From: Betaproteobacteria bacterium
Lineage (GTDB): Bacteria > Pseudomonadota > Gammaproteobacteria > Burkholderiales > SG8-39
Direction of reading: 5' to 3'
NCBI GenBank assembly: GCA_947476535.1
Contig: CANJRC010000004.1
Span: 1-64,000 of the forward strand
DNA: 64,000 bases
The notes beneath the pieces are model-generated. The model ran no database searches, was not told where the DNA came from, and saw only the letters and a list, made by a program, of their open reading frames with translations. This document shows positions 26,776 to 35,618 of this stretch, one piece after another; position 1 is the stretch's first letter; every line of letters starts with the position of its first letter. A program made the translations under genes and the position numbers.

Positions 26776-27738
26776 GTGCTCGACGTACTCGCCGTTACCT
26801 TTCCCTTCTTCGCGTTGGTGCTGGCGGGCTTCATTGCCGTTCGACGCGCCATGTTGCCGTTGCCGGCGATTCCCGGCCTCAACGCCTTCGTGCTGTTCTT
26901 CGCCCTGCCCTGCATGCTGTTTCGCTTCGGCGCGGGTACGCCGATCACGCAGTTGCTCGACCCTGGAGTCTTTGGCGTTTACCTGATCTGCGCGCTGATC
27001 ATGGTTGGCTTCACCTTTGCCACCACGCTGAGCCAGCGCGTCGATGCCAACAATGCGGCCTTCGGCGCGTTGACGGCGGCGTTCCCGAACACCGGCTACA
27101 TGGGCGTGCCGCTATTCATCGCGCTGTTTGGCGCGCGGGCCTCGGGGCCGGCCATTGTGACCATCGTAGTCGACCTTGTGATCACCAGCTCGCTGTGCAT
27201 TGCCCTGTCACGCCTGGGGCGCGTGGATGGTGGCGACGCCCGCAGTGCGGGCGAAGCGGCACGCAAGGCCCTTTACGGCGTCGTCGTCAACCCGCTGCCC
27301 TGGGCGATACTCCTCGGTGCTGCTTTCTCGGCGTTCGATCTTTCGCTCCCCAAGCCCCTCATGGCCACCATCGGCCTGCTCGCCGACGCGGCATCCCCGG
27401 TGGCCTTGTTCACCATCGGAACGGTGCTCGCGCGCTCGCAGATGAACAGCGCCGACGCGACGCCGCTCGCCGACTACGTGCCGGTGGCGCTGAAAAAGCT
27501 GATCCTGCATCCCCTGCTGGTGCTGTTGTTGGGTAGCGCGGCCATTCAGCTCGGCGTGCCGCTCGACCGTTTTGCGCTCACCGTCATCGTGCTGGTCGCC
27601 GCGTTGCCCAGCGCGAGCAATGTGGTGATGCTCGCCGAGCGTTACGGGGCCGATGGCGGGCGCATTGCGCGGGTGATCCTGGTGTCGACAACGCTGGCCT
27701 TCGTCACGTTTTCGGGGGCGGTAGTGCTGTTGTCCTAG
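26776..27738 (+). CDS. AEC family transporter (auxin efflux carrier-like)
   Basis: The product has 320 residues from a GTG at 26776 (VLDVLAVTFPFFALVLAGF), which gives the normal family length; the frame is open from 26674. Ten hydrophobic segments in two groups of five are visible, with the conserved AFPNTGYMGVP near residue 100 and PSASNVVMLAERYG near residue 280. AEC carriers move small organic anions such as malate or malonate across the inner membrane. The gene follows the broken hydrolase after about 114 bases. Start choice is uncertain because no strong ribosome site is visible. Confidence 0.85.
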   Translation: MLDVLAVTFPFFALVLAGFIAVRRAMLPLPAIPGLNAFVLFFALPCMLFRFGAGTPITQLLDPGVFGVYLICALIMVGFTFATTLSQRVDANNAAFGALTAAFPNTGYMGVPLFIALFGARASGPAIVTIVVDLVITSSLCIALSRLGRVDGGDARSAGEAARKALYGVVVNPLPWAILLGAAFSAFDLSLPKPLMATIGLLADAASPVALFTIGTVLARSQMNSADATPLADYVPVALKKLILHPLLVLLLGSAAIQLGVPLDRFALTVIVLVAALPSASNVVMLAERYGADGGRIARVILVSTTLAFVTFSGAVVLLS

Positions 27739-27966
27739 GCTTGGCGATGTGAACCATGCATTGCACAGGTTTGGCAGTATTTATTGCTTGAATATCCTAT
27801 ATGAATGTATCGATAGTGAAATGTGGCAGTATTATATGTTCTACCTTCTGAGCAGAATCGTCATCTATCGCGGGCCAGGCGGCGATGCGCCGGCGACAGA
27901 TAGTTTCCTCAGGCGCGTCAAAACCGGTCAGACTCCGGTGTCATCAACCCACGTGATCGGAACATC

Positions 27967-28101
27967 ATGAGCCACTCCAAACTGGTGCGCAGCCGGCGCA
28001 AGAAGCAGCGGACCGAGAAAGACCTCGCAGGCATCGCCAAGCGGGCCAAGAAACTGAAGAATACGGCTGCGGCCGGCGCGAAGGCACCTGCAGCAGCCTG
28101 A
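27967..28101 (+). CDS. Small very basic protein, 44 residues
   Basis: ATG at 27967 opens a short frame MSHSKLVRSRRKKQRTEKD and on, ending in an Ala-rich tail at the TGA 28099-28101. Roughly a third of the residues are Lys or Arg, clustered in the first 33 positions, as in a small nucleic-acid-binding protein. Codon use is strongly GC-rich at third positions, unlike the AT-rich stretch just upstream. I recall short proteins of this type in Burkholderiales but cannot name a family or function. Confidence 0.5.
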   Translation: MSHSKLVRSRRKKQRTEKDLAGIAKRAKKLKNTAAAGAKAPAAA

Positions 28102-28159
28102 TTGAGCGCGCCTGCCGAGCGCTCCCGGCGCGGGCTGCAAACGCGGCTACGAGACGGTC

Positions 28160-28930
28160 TTAGGCCTTGCTCGTATAGCTGACGCCCTGCATTTCCGCCA
28201 GCGACTTCAGTCGCGAGCCCGGGCGATCCGAGGGTTTCGGCATTTGCAGCATCAGCACTTCGGCGCCCTGCGGACCTGCCTGCAGTGTCGGTGTCGCATC
28301 GCCATTCTTCACATTGATCAATGTCCGTGGCGGATATGCCTTGCCGCCGGCCATGACGGCTCCGCTGCACACGAGGTAGTACTGGCAGCCGGCAACTGTC
28401 GGCTCGCCCTCGGCACTGGCATTCGCGCCCAGGCGCAAGCCCATTACCTTGACGCCGTCAACTGCATCCGAGAGCAACGTCTCGCGCGTGGATTGTTGCG
28501 CCGCCGGCAGCGCTTTGCCGGTTTCGAACTGGCCATACAGGTTGCGCCCCGGTTTTCCGACGATCTTGTTACGGGCAGCCGGCATGGGGAAAAACCCCGT
28601 CGTGCAGGCGGCGCGAATGGTGAAGAATTCAATGCCGTCCCTGCCGCCGATGATCGGCCCGTAGGGGGTGTAGGCATCGGCATAGTGAAAGGCGACCGGG
28701 CCGATCGCATCGGGCCCCATGCGTCCGCTGCCGCCCACAACCACCTGGAACTCGTCGATGTCGTGGAAATGCGGGAGGATAGTCGAGCCTTCGTCGGGCA
28801 TTTCCACGAGGAAGGCCTGTGGGCCTTCGTGGATGCTTTTTACCCGCCCGTAGTAATGGCGGACGGTGGACTTGTAGGTGTCCGTGCCTGATGGCATCGG
28901 TTCGGATTGGTCGTAGCTCACGATTTGCAT
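28160..28930 (-). CDS. Cupin-like protein of unknown function
   Basis: The product has 256 residues from the ATG at 28930, with GGAGAG 4 bases upstream; the frame is open to 28993. A cupin metal site is seen in ILPHFHDIDEFQVVVGGSG near residue 54 (two His and Glu). A PYGP near residue 95 closes the first barrel, and a weaker second half follows. It is convergent with the small basic gene on the left and divergent from rdgC on the right. The layout resembles the cupin at 9633-10469 only in general fold. No enzyme activity can be assigned. Confidence 0.65.
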   Translation of the reverse strand: MQIVSYDQSEPMPSGTDTYKSTVRHYYGRVKSIHEGPQAFLVEMPDEGSTILPHFHDIDEFQVVVGGSGRMGPDAIGPVAFHYADAYTPYGPIIGGRDGIEFFTIRAACTTGFFPMPAARNKIVGKPGRNLYGQFETGKALPAAQQSTRETLLSDAVDGVKVMGLRLGANASAEGEPTVAGCQYYLVCSGAVMAGGKAYPPRTLINVKNGDATPTLQAGPQGAEVLMLQMPKPSDRPGSRLKSLAEMQGVSYTSKA

Positions 28931-29119
28931 GGGACTCTCCGTGGTTGTGGCCTGTGGCGGAATGATAGTCCGGACCGGCGGCTGGCGCAGCATCGCCGCG
29001 CCGAATAGTCACGGTGGGGCCAGCATAGTCCGTATAATCCGTCGCTTTTTCGGCCCGATGATTCTGCCCTTCATTTATTCAGCAGCCCAACGCGCAATGG
29101 GCCGATTGGCGAAAGACAC

Positions 29120-30022
29120 ATGCTCCTCAAGAATCTCATCATCTACCGACTTGCAAAGAAGTGGTCGCTGAAGTCGGACGACCTGGAAAAGAAACTCGAA
29201 GCCCAGGCATTGCAACCCTGCGGCAGCTTCGAGATGGAAAGCCGGGGCTGGCTGCCGCCGCAAGGCGAGCATCGCCTGGTTTATACGCAGGCTCACCACT
29301 GGTTGTTGATGCTGGGCGTCGAGCAGAAGCTGTTGCCGGCCTCGGTCATCCGACAAGCCGCGAAGGATCGGGCCACGCAAATCACCGCGCAGCTCGGCCG
29401 CCCGGTCGGCCGCAAGCAGATGCGCGATCTGCGCGACCAGGTCACCAACGAGTTGCTGCCGCGCGCGCTATCCAAGCGCGCTTCCACGCGCGCATGGATC
29501 GACACCAAGGGCCGCTGGCTGGTGGTGGACGCCGGCGCCGACAAGAAGGCCGAGGAATTCGTCGATGCGCTGCGACGTGCCGAAGAGGACTTTCCCTGCA
29601 AGCGCCTGGAGACGGAACGCTCGCCTGGTTCGGCCATGACCAGGTGGCTCGCCTCAGGCAATCCGCCGGCTGGCTTCACCATCGACCAGGACCTCGAGCT
29701 GCAGTCGGTCGACCTCGCCAAATCCACCATCCGTTACACGCGCCACTCGCTGGAGGGCAAAGAAATCCGCGACCATATCGCGAGCGGCAAGACGGTGATT
29801 CGCCTGGGCATGACCTGGAAAGACAAGATCACCTTCGTGCTCACCGACGAGCTGCACGTCAAGCGGGTGAACTTCGTGGACATCATCCGCGACGAGACGG
29901 GTGAGGAGGCCGATGACGCGGATGAGCAGTTCGACATCGATTTCGCATTGATGACGGGGGAGCTGTCGCTGTTTCTCGACGATCTCGCGGAAGCGCTGGA
30001 CGGGGAGAAGGCGAAGGACTAG
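29120..30022 (+). CDS. rdgC: Recombination-associated protein RdgC
   Basis: The product has 300 residues, the standard length. The N-terminus LLKNLIIYRLAKKW followed by FEMESRGWLPP is the recognised RdgC start. RdgC forms a ring-shaped dimer that coats duplex DNA and limits RecA loading. The gene stands alone; its last 4 bases overlap the stop of the convergent GST gene. It is a core gene inside an otherwise accessory stretch. Confidence 0.95.
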   Translation: MLLKNLIIYRLAKKWSLKSDDLEKKLEAQALQPCGSFEMESRGWLPPQGEHRLVYTQAHHWLLMLGVEQKLLPASVIRQAAKDRATQITAQLGRPVGRKQMRDLRDQVTNELLPRALSKRASTRAWIDTKGRWLVVDAGADKKAEEFVDALRRAEEDFPCKRLETERSPGSAMTRWLASGNPPAGFTIDQDLELQSVDLAKSTIRYTRHSLEGKEIRDHIASGKTVIRLGMTWKDKITFVLTDELHVKRVNFVDIIRDETGEEADDADEQFDIDFALMTGELSLFLDDLAEALDGEKAKD

Positions 30023-30627
30023 CCGCGCGGGGCAGTGGCGGTCATCGCTGCGCGCTGCGAGAAGCCGGCGAACCAGTCCGCGGCTTTCGGCGCCTGGCTG
30101 CGCCAATTCATGTCGGAGAATCGAAAGTCGAGATAGCCCAGGGCGCAGCCGATCGCCAACGTTCCGATGTCCACCCGATCGGGCAGGGATTCGGCGATTC
30201 CCTCCACCCACTCCACGCCTGAGCGGATCTTTTTGAGCTGGCTGCTGCTCCAGTCGGGCCAGCGCAGGGTTTCCGGTCTGAGCGTGGCCTCATAGCGCGC
30301 GAGCAGTGCGGCGCCGAGTATGCCGTCAGCCGCAGCATGTTCGGTGAGGCGCGCCCAGCGTTCGCGGCCAGATTTCGGGAACAGCTTGCCGCCGAAGGTC
30401 GCGTCGAGGTACTCGCAGATCACGACGCTGTCGAACAGGACGGTGCCATCGCCGCAGAAGAAGGTGGGTACTTGCCCGGTCGGATTGCTCTTGACGATGT
30501 TGGCGTCTCGATTGATCGCGTGCGCCGCATTGGGGAGTTTCTCGATGCGGTCTGCAATACCCAGTTCATGGGCCACCGCCATGCACTTGCGTACGTAGGG
30601 TGACGAGGTTGAGAAAAATATCTTCAT
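30019..30627 (-). CDS. Glutathione S-transferase family protein
   Basis: The product has 202 residues. The thioredoxin-like N-domain starts MKIFFSTSSPYVRKC, with the active Ser or Tyr in SPYVRK, and GQVPTFF and LFDSVVICEYLD are glutathione-binding signatures (cis-Pro near 51, Asp-Ser near 66). The all-helical C-domain follows. It is the last gene of a minus-strand operon (TauD, FAH, FAD dehydrogenase, GST). In such settings GSTs open or isomerise ring-cleavage products or detoxify them; FAH hydrolase in the same operon fits a maleylacetoacetate-like step, but that is inference. Confidence 0.9.
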   Translation of the reverse strand: MKIFFSTSSPYVRKCMAVAHELGIADRIEKLPNAAHAINRDANIVKSNPTGQVPTFFCGDGTVLFDSVVICEYLDATFGGKLFPKSGRERWARLTEHAAADGILGAALLARYEATLRPETLRWPDWSSSQLKKIRSGVEWVEGIAESLPDRVDIGTLAIGCALGYLDFRFSDMNWRSQAPKAADWFAGFSQRAAMTATAPRG

Positions 30628-30693
30628 GGTTTGCGGCCTTTCGTCGTTGATCGTATGGGTTGATTTTGACTGGGTATGGCGAAGTTTGTTGGG

Positions 30694-32451
30694 TCAGGAT
30701 GCTGGGGTGGTGGCCGGAGGCATTGTGTTGCGTATCTCCTCGACACCTACCGCGCCATGCGCCATGTGCATTGCCGACACCCAGCCGAAGGTCAGGGCGG
30801 GGCCGAGGGAAACGCCGGCGGCCGGATAGGCGCCTCCGGTCAGGGATTGCATGTCGGCTCCCGCGATATACAGGCCGCGGATGGGTTTGCCATCCTCGTC
30901 CAGGGCGCGAGCGAACTCATCCGTGTCGATGCCCCATGCTGTTCCGACATCCCCCGGATAAACAAGGACCGCATAGAACGGCGCCTGTGCTACCGGCCCA
31001 AGGCAGGGATTGGGGGAGTGGCTGGCATCCCCGAGGAAACGGTTGTAGGCGATACCGCCCTTGTTGAATTCGGGATCGGTCCCGATTCGGGCGTAGTCGT
31101 TGAATCGCGAGATCGTGGCGGCGAGTTCGGTGGGCGGGACTTTCAAGCGTTCGGCGAGTTCCGCAATCGAGCCCGCCCGCGTCAGATAGCCGTTGCGAAC
31201 GAGGTGTTCGAGCGGTCTTCCCCCGGGCAGGGCCAGGCCGAGCCCCCAGCGCCGGATGAAGGTGCTGTCGCAGATGAGTGCTGCGGGAATCGTTGGAACG
31301 CTGCGGTGCGACCGGTACATGCCTTCGACGAAATCATGGTACGAGGACGACTCGTTGACGAAGCGCTTGCCGGCCGAATTGACGGCCAGCAAACCGGGCT
31401 TGGCGCGGTCCCAGATCAGGTGGGGATAGCGATGCAGGCTGCCGTCCTCGCGCCTGAGCACAGACACCGGCGCCCAGTACGCCACGCTCGCGGGCGTCTT
31501 GCCCATGCGCGCGCCCGCGCGCCGAGCCAGGCTGATGCCGTCGCCCTGGCTGCCTTCGGCCATCATCGAATACGGCCCGGTGGGTTTCGGAAAGTATTGT
31601 TCGCGCATCGTCGCGTCCTGCGCGAAGCCGCCCGTGGCGATGACTACGCCGCGTTGCGCGCGCACATTGAGCGAGCGGCCGGCGCGTTCGATGCGCACGC
31701 CATTGACAGCACTTTCGCTGTTGTCGGTTGTTCTGATCAGTTCGCGGGCTGGCGCATCCAGCCAGTACTCGATCTCGCGGTCCAGCAGGCTGAGGAAGAG
31801 CTGCGCTGCGAGCGAATTGCCGAGGAGAAGCCGTGTTCCGCGGTGATAGCCGCACAGCCTGTCGGACCAATACCGCAACACCAGCCGCATGCCGTGCTTC
31901 CAGGATGCGAACGAGCGTGTGACAGCCAGCAGGTGGCGTACGTCTGCGAGATTGACCATCATGCCACCCAGCACCATGAAATCGCGGATGGGGTCGCGCA
32001 GTAGCGCAAAGCGCGCCCCTAGCAGGCGTCCGTCGAATTCCACGGGATCAACGCTACGGCCGCCCAGCGCCGCGCCTTCGAGTTCGGGATAGTAGTCGGG
32101 CGAGTATGTCCGGGCGTTGACCTTGAGACGCGTGCGTTGGGTCAGGTCGTCGAGGGCGCGCGGGCCGCAGCGAAGGAATTGCCCGATCAGGACTTCTGAC
32201 GCCGCCATTCCGGCCGTATTGTGCAGGTAGGCGCGGATTTTCTCCGGGGTGTCGGGATGGCCCGCCGTCTCCGAGAGGGAATTGAGCGGGATCCACATGG
32301 CACCGCCCGACACCGCGGTCGTCCCGCCGATGCGCGAGGTCTTCTCCACCACCAGCACCGAGAGACCTTCAAGGCTGGCGGTCAGCGCCGCCGCCATGCC
32401 GGCCGCGCCGCTGCCGATCACCACGACGTCGAACTCGTGATCCCATTTCAT
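30694..32451 (-). CDS. FAD-dependent oxidoreductase, 3-ketosteroid dehydrogenase-like
   Basis: The product has 585 residues. The N-terminus DVVVIGSGAAGMAAA is the FAD-binding GxGxxG motif. It is followed by VVEKTSRIGGTTAVSGG and WIPLN, typical of the succinate dehydrogenase/3-ketosteroid-delta1-dehydrogenase group. A second FAD-contact block lies near the end (IRGLYIAGADMQ, then PAAGVSLGPAL). The enzyme would desaturate a ketone-bearing ring or reduce an enone. It lies in an operon with FAH hydrolase and GST. A steroid substrate is not shown; the group also includes many uncharacterised enzymes. Confidence 0.88.
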   Translation of the reverse strand: MKWDHEFDVVVIGSGAAGMAAALTASLEGLSVLVVEKTSRIGGTTAVSGGAMWIPLNSLSETAGHPDTPEKIRAYLHNTAGMAASEVLIGQFLRCGPRALDDLTQRTRLKVNARTYSPDYYPELEGAALGGRSVDPVEFDGRLLGARFALLRDPIRDFMVLGGMMVNLADVRHLLAVTRSFASWKHGMRLVLRYWSDRLCGYHRGTRLLLGNSLAAQLFLSLLDREIEYWLDAPARELIRTTDNSESAVNGVRIERAGRSLNVRAQRGVVIATGGFAQDATMREQYFPKPTGPYSMMAEGSQGDGISLARRAGARMGKTPASVAYWAPVSVLRREDGSLHRYPHLIWDRAKPGLLAVNSAGKRFVNESSSYHDFVEGMYRSHRSVPTIPAALICDSTFIRRWGLGLALPGGRPLEHLVRNGYLTRAGSIAELAERLKVPPTELAATISRFNDYARIGTDPEFNKGGIAYNRFLGDASHSPNPCLGPVAQAPFYAVLVYPGDVGTAWGIDTDEFARALDEDGKPIRGLYIAGADMQSLTGGAYPAAGVSLGPALTFGWVSAMHMAHGAVGVEEIRNTMPPATTPAS

Positions 32452-32490
32452 GGGCGGGCCCGAGGCCGATGGTCCCGCGAGCCGGACGGC

Positions 32491-33366
32491 CTAGGACTTC
32501 TTCTCGGCGCGCACGGCGACTTCCATCCGGCCGATGGACTCGATCTCGGCGAGCATCATGTCTCCGGGCGCGATGCGCGATGCGCCCTTCGGGTTTCCCG
32601 TCATGAAGATGTCGCCAGGGTAAAGCGTCATGACGCTGGAGGCGAATTCGATCATGCTGGGAACGTCCAGGACCATGCGGCTGGTGGTCTCGTCCTGGCG
32701 CAGCTCCCCGTTCAGCCAGAGCCGGATATCCAGGTTGTTCGGCTGGGTGATTTCTTCCCGCGTGACCACCCACGGACCGAGCACGCCAAAGGTGTCGAAG
32801 GACTTGTTGTAGCTCGGTGTTTCATCCCCTCGCATGGTGATGTCCATGCCGATCGAGTAACCAAGGATGTAATCGAAGGCGCGCTCCTTGGGGATGTTGG
32901 TGCCCTTCTTGCCGATGATGATCGCGAGCTCCGTCTCGTGCACGGTCAGGCGCTCCGTGTTGCGCAGCTCGACGCCTTCCGAGGCGCCGACGAGCGCGCT
33001 GGTCGCCTTGATAAACATCCCGTGTTCGCGCGGCTGCTTCTTGGTGGCGGCAACGTGCTCCGGGTAATTGGCGACACCCAGCAGGATCTTGTTCGGGTTG
33101 GCAACAGGGCTGAGCAGGCGAACCTTGGCGAGCGGTATTGCGGGCGACTTGTCGGCCAGGTCTTCCATGCGCGGCCGCAGCGTCGCGAAGTTGGCGATCA
33201 CCTGGTCTTCCCGCGGGAAGGGCCAGCGCAATGCCGGCAGGGCGTCGAGGACCGCGGTGACATCGTGGATGCCGTCGCCGCGGACGACGCCAAGGCGGCT
33301 CGCATCCGCGGTAAGCCGGGCATCGCCAGGATGGATTGGGTCGGCAAAGAAGCGGCAGAATCTCAC
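32491..33366 (-). CDS. Fumarylacetoacetate hydrolase family protein
   Basis: The product has 291 residues from a GTG at 33366 with GAGGAG 7 bases upstream (MRFCRFFADP); the frame extends to 33486 but would overlap the TauD gene. The metal site is formed by HETELAIIIG (His-x-Glu-x-Glu type) near residue 138 and Asp in GYSIGMDIT near residue 165. GDIFMTGNPKG and PGDMMLAEIESIG close the domain. The family cleaves C-C bonds in acylpyruvates and related diketo acids or isomerises them, typical of ring-cleavage pathways. It lies between TauD and FAD dehydrogenase genes in one operon. Confidence 0.9.
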   Translation of the reverse strand: MRFCRFFADPIHPGDARLTADASRLGVVRGDGIHDVTAVLDALPALRWPFPREDQVIANFATLRPRMEDLADKSPAIPLAKVRLLSPVANPNKILLGVANYPEHVAATKKQPREHGMFIKATSALVGASEGVELRNTERLTVHETELAIIIGKKGTNIPKERAFDYILGYSIGMDITMRGDETPSYNKSFDTFGVLGPWVVTREEITQPNNLDIRLWLNGELRQDETTSRMVLDVPSMIEFASSVMTLYPGDIFMTGNPKGASRIAPGDMMLAEIESIGRMEVAVRAEKKS

Positions 33367-33409
33367 GTTATCTCCTCGGGTTGCATGTTGTTTCGGGGCT
33401 CCGCCTTGC

Positions 33410-34300
33410 CTAGAAAGGTACGGTGCCCTCAATGGTGGTTCGGTGCATGAGACGGCGCTGTGGCAGCTGGTAGTCGCCGAGCGCATTGTGGATCGCGGAG
33501 CAGTTGTCCCAGAGGATGAAGTCGCCCACCCTCCAGCTGTGCCGGTAGACGAAGCGCGGCTGGGTCATGTGCTCGCGCAGCATGTCGAGAAGTTCGTCCG
33601 CCTCGGTTTCCGGCATGCCCACGATGCCGACTGACAGCGGCCCGCTGACGTATAGGCACTTGCGCCCCGTGCGCGGGTGGGTGCGTACCAGTGGGTGAAT
33701 GACGTCCGGAACGCTGTCCTTGTTCTTTTCCCTTTCGGCCTGCGTCTTCTTCCCGCCGTCGCCCATCTCCTGGCGCGCCTTGCGTTCGGTGAAAATCCGA
33801 TAGCTGTTGAGCACTTTCAGTCCATCGATCCGGCGCTGGGTCTCCTCGGGCAGCGCATCGTAGGCGGCGGAGGTGCTGGCGAACAGGGTGTCGCCCAACG
33901 CGACACCAGCCGCATCGTGCGGCACTTCGAGCGCATAGAGGGCCGAGCCGCGTGGTGGACACTCGACAAAGGCCATGTCGCTGTGCCAGTTGCGACCCGC
34001 ATCGGCCATGCCGATCGGCCTGCCATTCTCGATGATGTTGGACACGACGAAAATCTCCGGAAATCCCGGAAGGAGGAAGGTGTCGATGAGAAACTTTTCC
34101 AGGCTTCCGAAGCGACGACTGAAGTCCGCCTGTTGGTGGGGTGTCAGTTTCTGGTCCCGGAACAGGACTACCCCGTACTGGTCGAAGGTTCTTTCGATTT
34201 CAGTGAAAGTCGCATCATTCAGGTCCTTGGACAGGTCGACGCCCAGGATCTCGTGGCCCAGCGGTGCATTGGCGTAGCGAAGTGTCAGTGTCATTGTCAT
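33410..34300 (-). CDS. TauD/TfdA family 2-oxoglutarate/Fe(II) dioxygenase
   Basis: The product has 296 residues. Iron ligands are HSD in NWHSDMAFVE near residue 108 and His in CSAIHNALGDY near residue 270; Arg in LMHRTTIEG would bind 2-oxoglutarate. The N-terminal block APLGHEILGVDLSKDL is standard. It leads the operon TauD-FAH-FAD dehydrogenase-GST and is divergent from a Bug receptor at 34558. Hydroxylation followed by oxidation and C-C cleavage is a plausible sequence for this operon. Confidence 0.9.
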   Translation of the reverse strand: MTMTLTLRYANAPLGHEILGVDLSKDLNDATFTEIERTFDQYGVVLFRDQKLTPHQQADFSRRFGSLEKFLIDTFLLPGFPEIFVVSNIIENGRPIGMADAGRNWHSDMAFVECPPRGSALYALEVPHDAAGVALGDTLFASTSAAYDALPEETQRRIDGLKVLNSYRIFTERKARQEMGDGGKKTQAEREKNKDSVPDVIHPLVRTHPRTGRKCLYVSGPLSVGIVGMPETEADELLDMLREHMTQPRFVYRHSWRVGDFILWDNCSAIHNALGDYQLPQRRLMHRTTIEGTVPF

Positions 34301-34462
34301 TGTGAATCCCGATGCACGAGGCCTGTCTCACGGGTCGGTTGTCGAGTTACGTCGCAACCATTTGGGGGCTCTCTAATTCGAAGTATACCCAACCCTTCCG
34401 TCCAGGTTGCTGCAACTGTCGTCTTTAAGTGGATTGAGCGCATGTGTATCCGGGATGACTGT

Positions 34463-34490
34463 TTGTGGCGAATATAGAGGGTTGTATACT
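34463..34490 (+). promoter_or_regulatory. Candidate sigma-70 promoter for the Bug receptor
   Basis: TTGTGG and TATACT are separated by 16 bases, ending 67 bases before the ATG at 34558. This is the best promoter-like pair I saw in this intergenic region; it is unproven. Confidence 0.4.
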
Positions 34491-34557
34491 GGCGCACTAC
34501 GGACCGCCCAATTCGCTCAGTGCGTGGTTGGGGGCGCCTTACACCTAGGAGGAATGT

Positions 34558-35550
34558 ATGACCAAAGCAATGATGGTGGCTGCACGAAATCTGCTCAAGG
34601 CGGCAGGAACGGCTGCAGGTTTGTTGGTGACCTGCTTTGTGGTCGGAGCGCAGGCCCAGGAAAACTACCCAAGCCGCAAGAACGTGACACTCATCGTCAC
34701 CTATTCTTCTGGTGCGACGGACACCACGGCGCGGATGTTCGTGCCGTACTTTTCGGAAAAGCTCGGGCAGAAGGTGGTGGTCGAAAACGTGCCTGGCGCC
34801 TCGGGGAACCTTGGGTACGCTGCGGGCATGCGCGCAGCGCCGGACGGCTACACCATCGTCTTTGCGGTGCAGGGCCTGGCCAGCAACCCCGCCTTGTTCG
34901 GTGACGCGCCCTACGATCCGATCAAGTCCTTCGTGCCGGTGACGGTGGTGGCAAATCTCTACCAGATGCTCGTTGCCTCGCCAGCGGTGCCTTTCAACAA
35001 TGTCACTGAGCTCATCGCGCTGGCACGCAAGCGCCCGGGCGAGCTGACCTACGCGGAGACGGGCGGTTCGGCCCGGTTTGCGATGGAAGTGCTGATTGGC
35101 ATGGCGGGCAACATGAAGCTCACCAACGTCACCTTCAAAGGCGGCGGGGAGTCACTGAATGCGGTGCTGGGCGGGCATGTCAACATGCTGTGGGATTCCG
35201 TGTCCCAGATGGGCTCCCATGTCCAGGCCGGAAGGCTCAAGCCGATCGCTTGGGCCGGCGCAAAGCGCAACAAGCAGTTCCCCAACGTGCCGACTATTGG
35301 CGAGTCCGTTCCGGGCTATGAGTACGGCGGCTGGTTCGGCCTGATCGTTCCAGCCGGCACTCCGCGCCCGATCGTGGACCGCATTCGCACTGCGGCCGTT
35401 GCTGCACTGCAGGTACCTGAACTCCAGCGCAAGCTCGAGGAGGGCGGCAACGATGTGGTCGGCAGCAGTTCCGAGGAGTTCGCCGCGCTGATCCAGAAGG
35501 AAGTCGTTCGCTACCAGCAACTCACCAAGCAAATGGGAATTTCTCGCTAA
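34558..35550 (+). CDS. Bug/TctC-type periplasmic substrate-binding receptor
   Basis: The product has 330 residues with a perfect AGGAGGA 4 bases before the ATG. A signal peptide ends VVGAQAQENYPSRK. The ligand loop reads TYSSGATDTTARM, without the usual P-G-G, followed by VVVENVPGASGNLG and APDGYTIV. It is flanked by divergent and convergent genes and so is a single transcript, probably from the promoter-like site at 34463. Ligand unknown; the neighbouring TauD operon is a candidate partner. Confidence 0.92.
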   Translation: MTKAMMVAARNLLKAAGTAAGLLVTCFVVGAQAQENYPSRKNVTLIVTYSSGATDTTARMFVPYFSEKLGQKVVVENVPGASGNLGYAAGMRAAPDGYTIVFAVQGLASNPALFGDAPYDPIKSFVPVTVVANLYQMLVASPAVPFNNVTELIALARKRPGELTYAETGGSARFAMEVLIGMAGNMKLTNVTFKGGGESLNAVLGGHVNMLWDSVSQMGSHVQAGRLKPIAWAGAKRNKQFPNVPTIGESVPGYEYGGWFGLIVPAGTPRPIVDRIRTAAVAALQVPELQRKLEEGGNDVVGSSSEEFAALIQKEVVRYQQLTKQMGISR

Positions 35551-35618
35551 GCGCGCAGCAGACGTCGCCTCCAGGGGGGGCAGCTGACGGTAAATGCGGG
35601 TAGTGAGTCGGTGACCCG

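Noticed and set aside
30676-32004. 442-codon plus-strand ORF opposite the FAD dehydrogenase
   Set aside because: It is antisense to a protein with a complete FAD motif and shows no recognisable domain.
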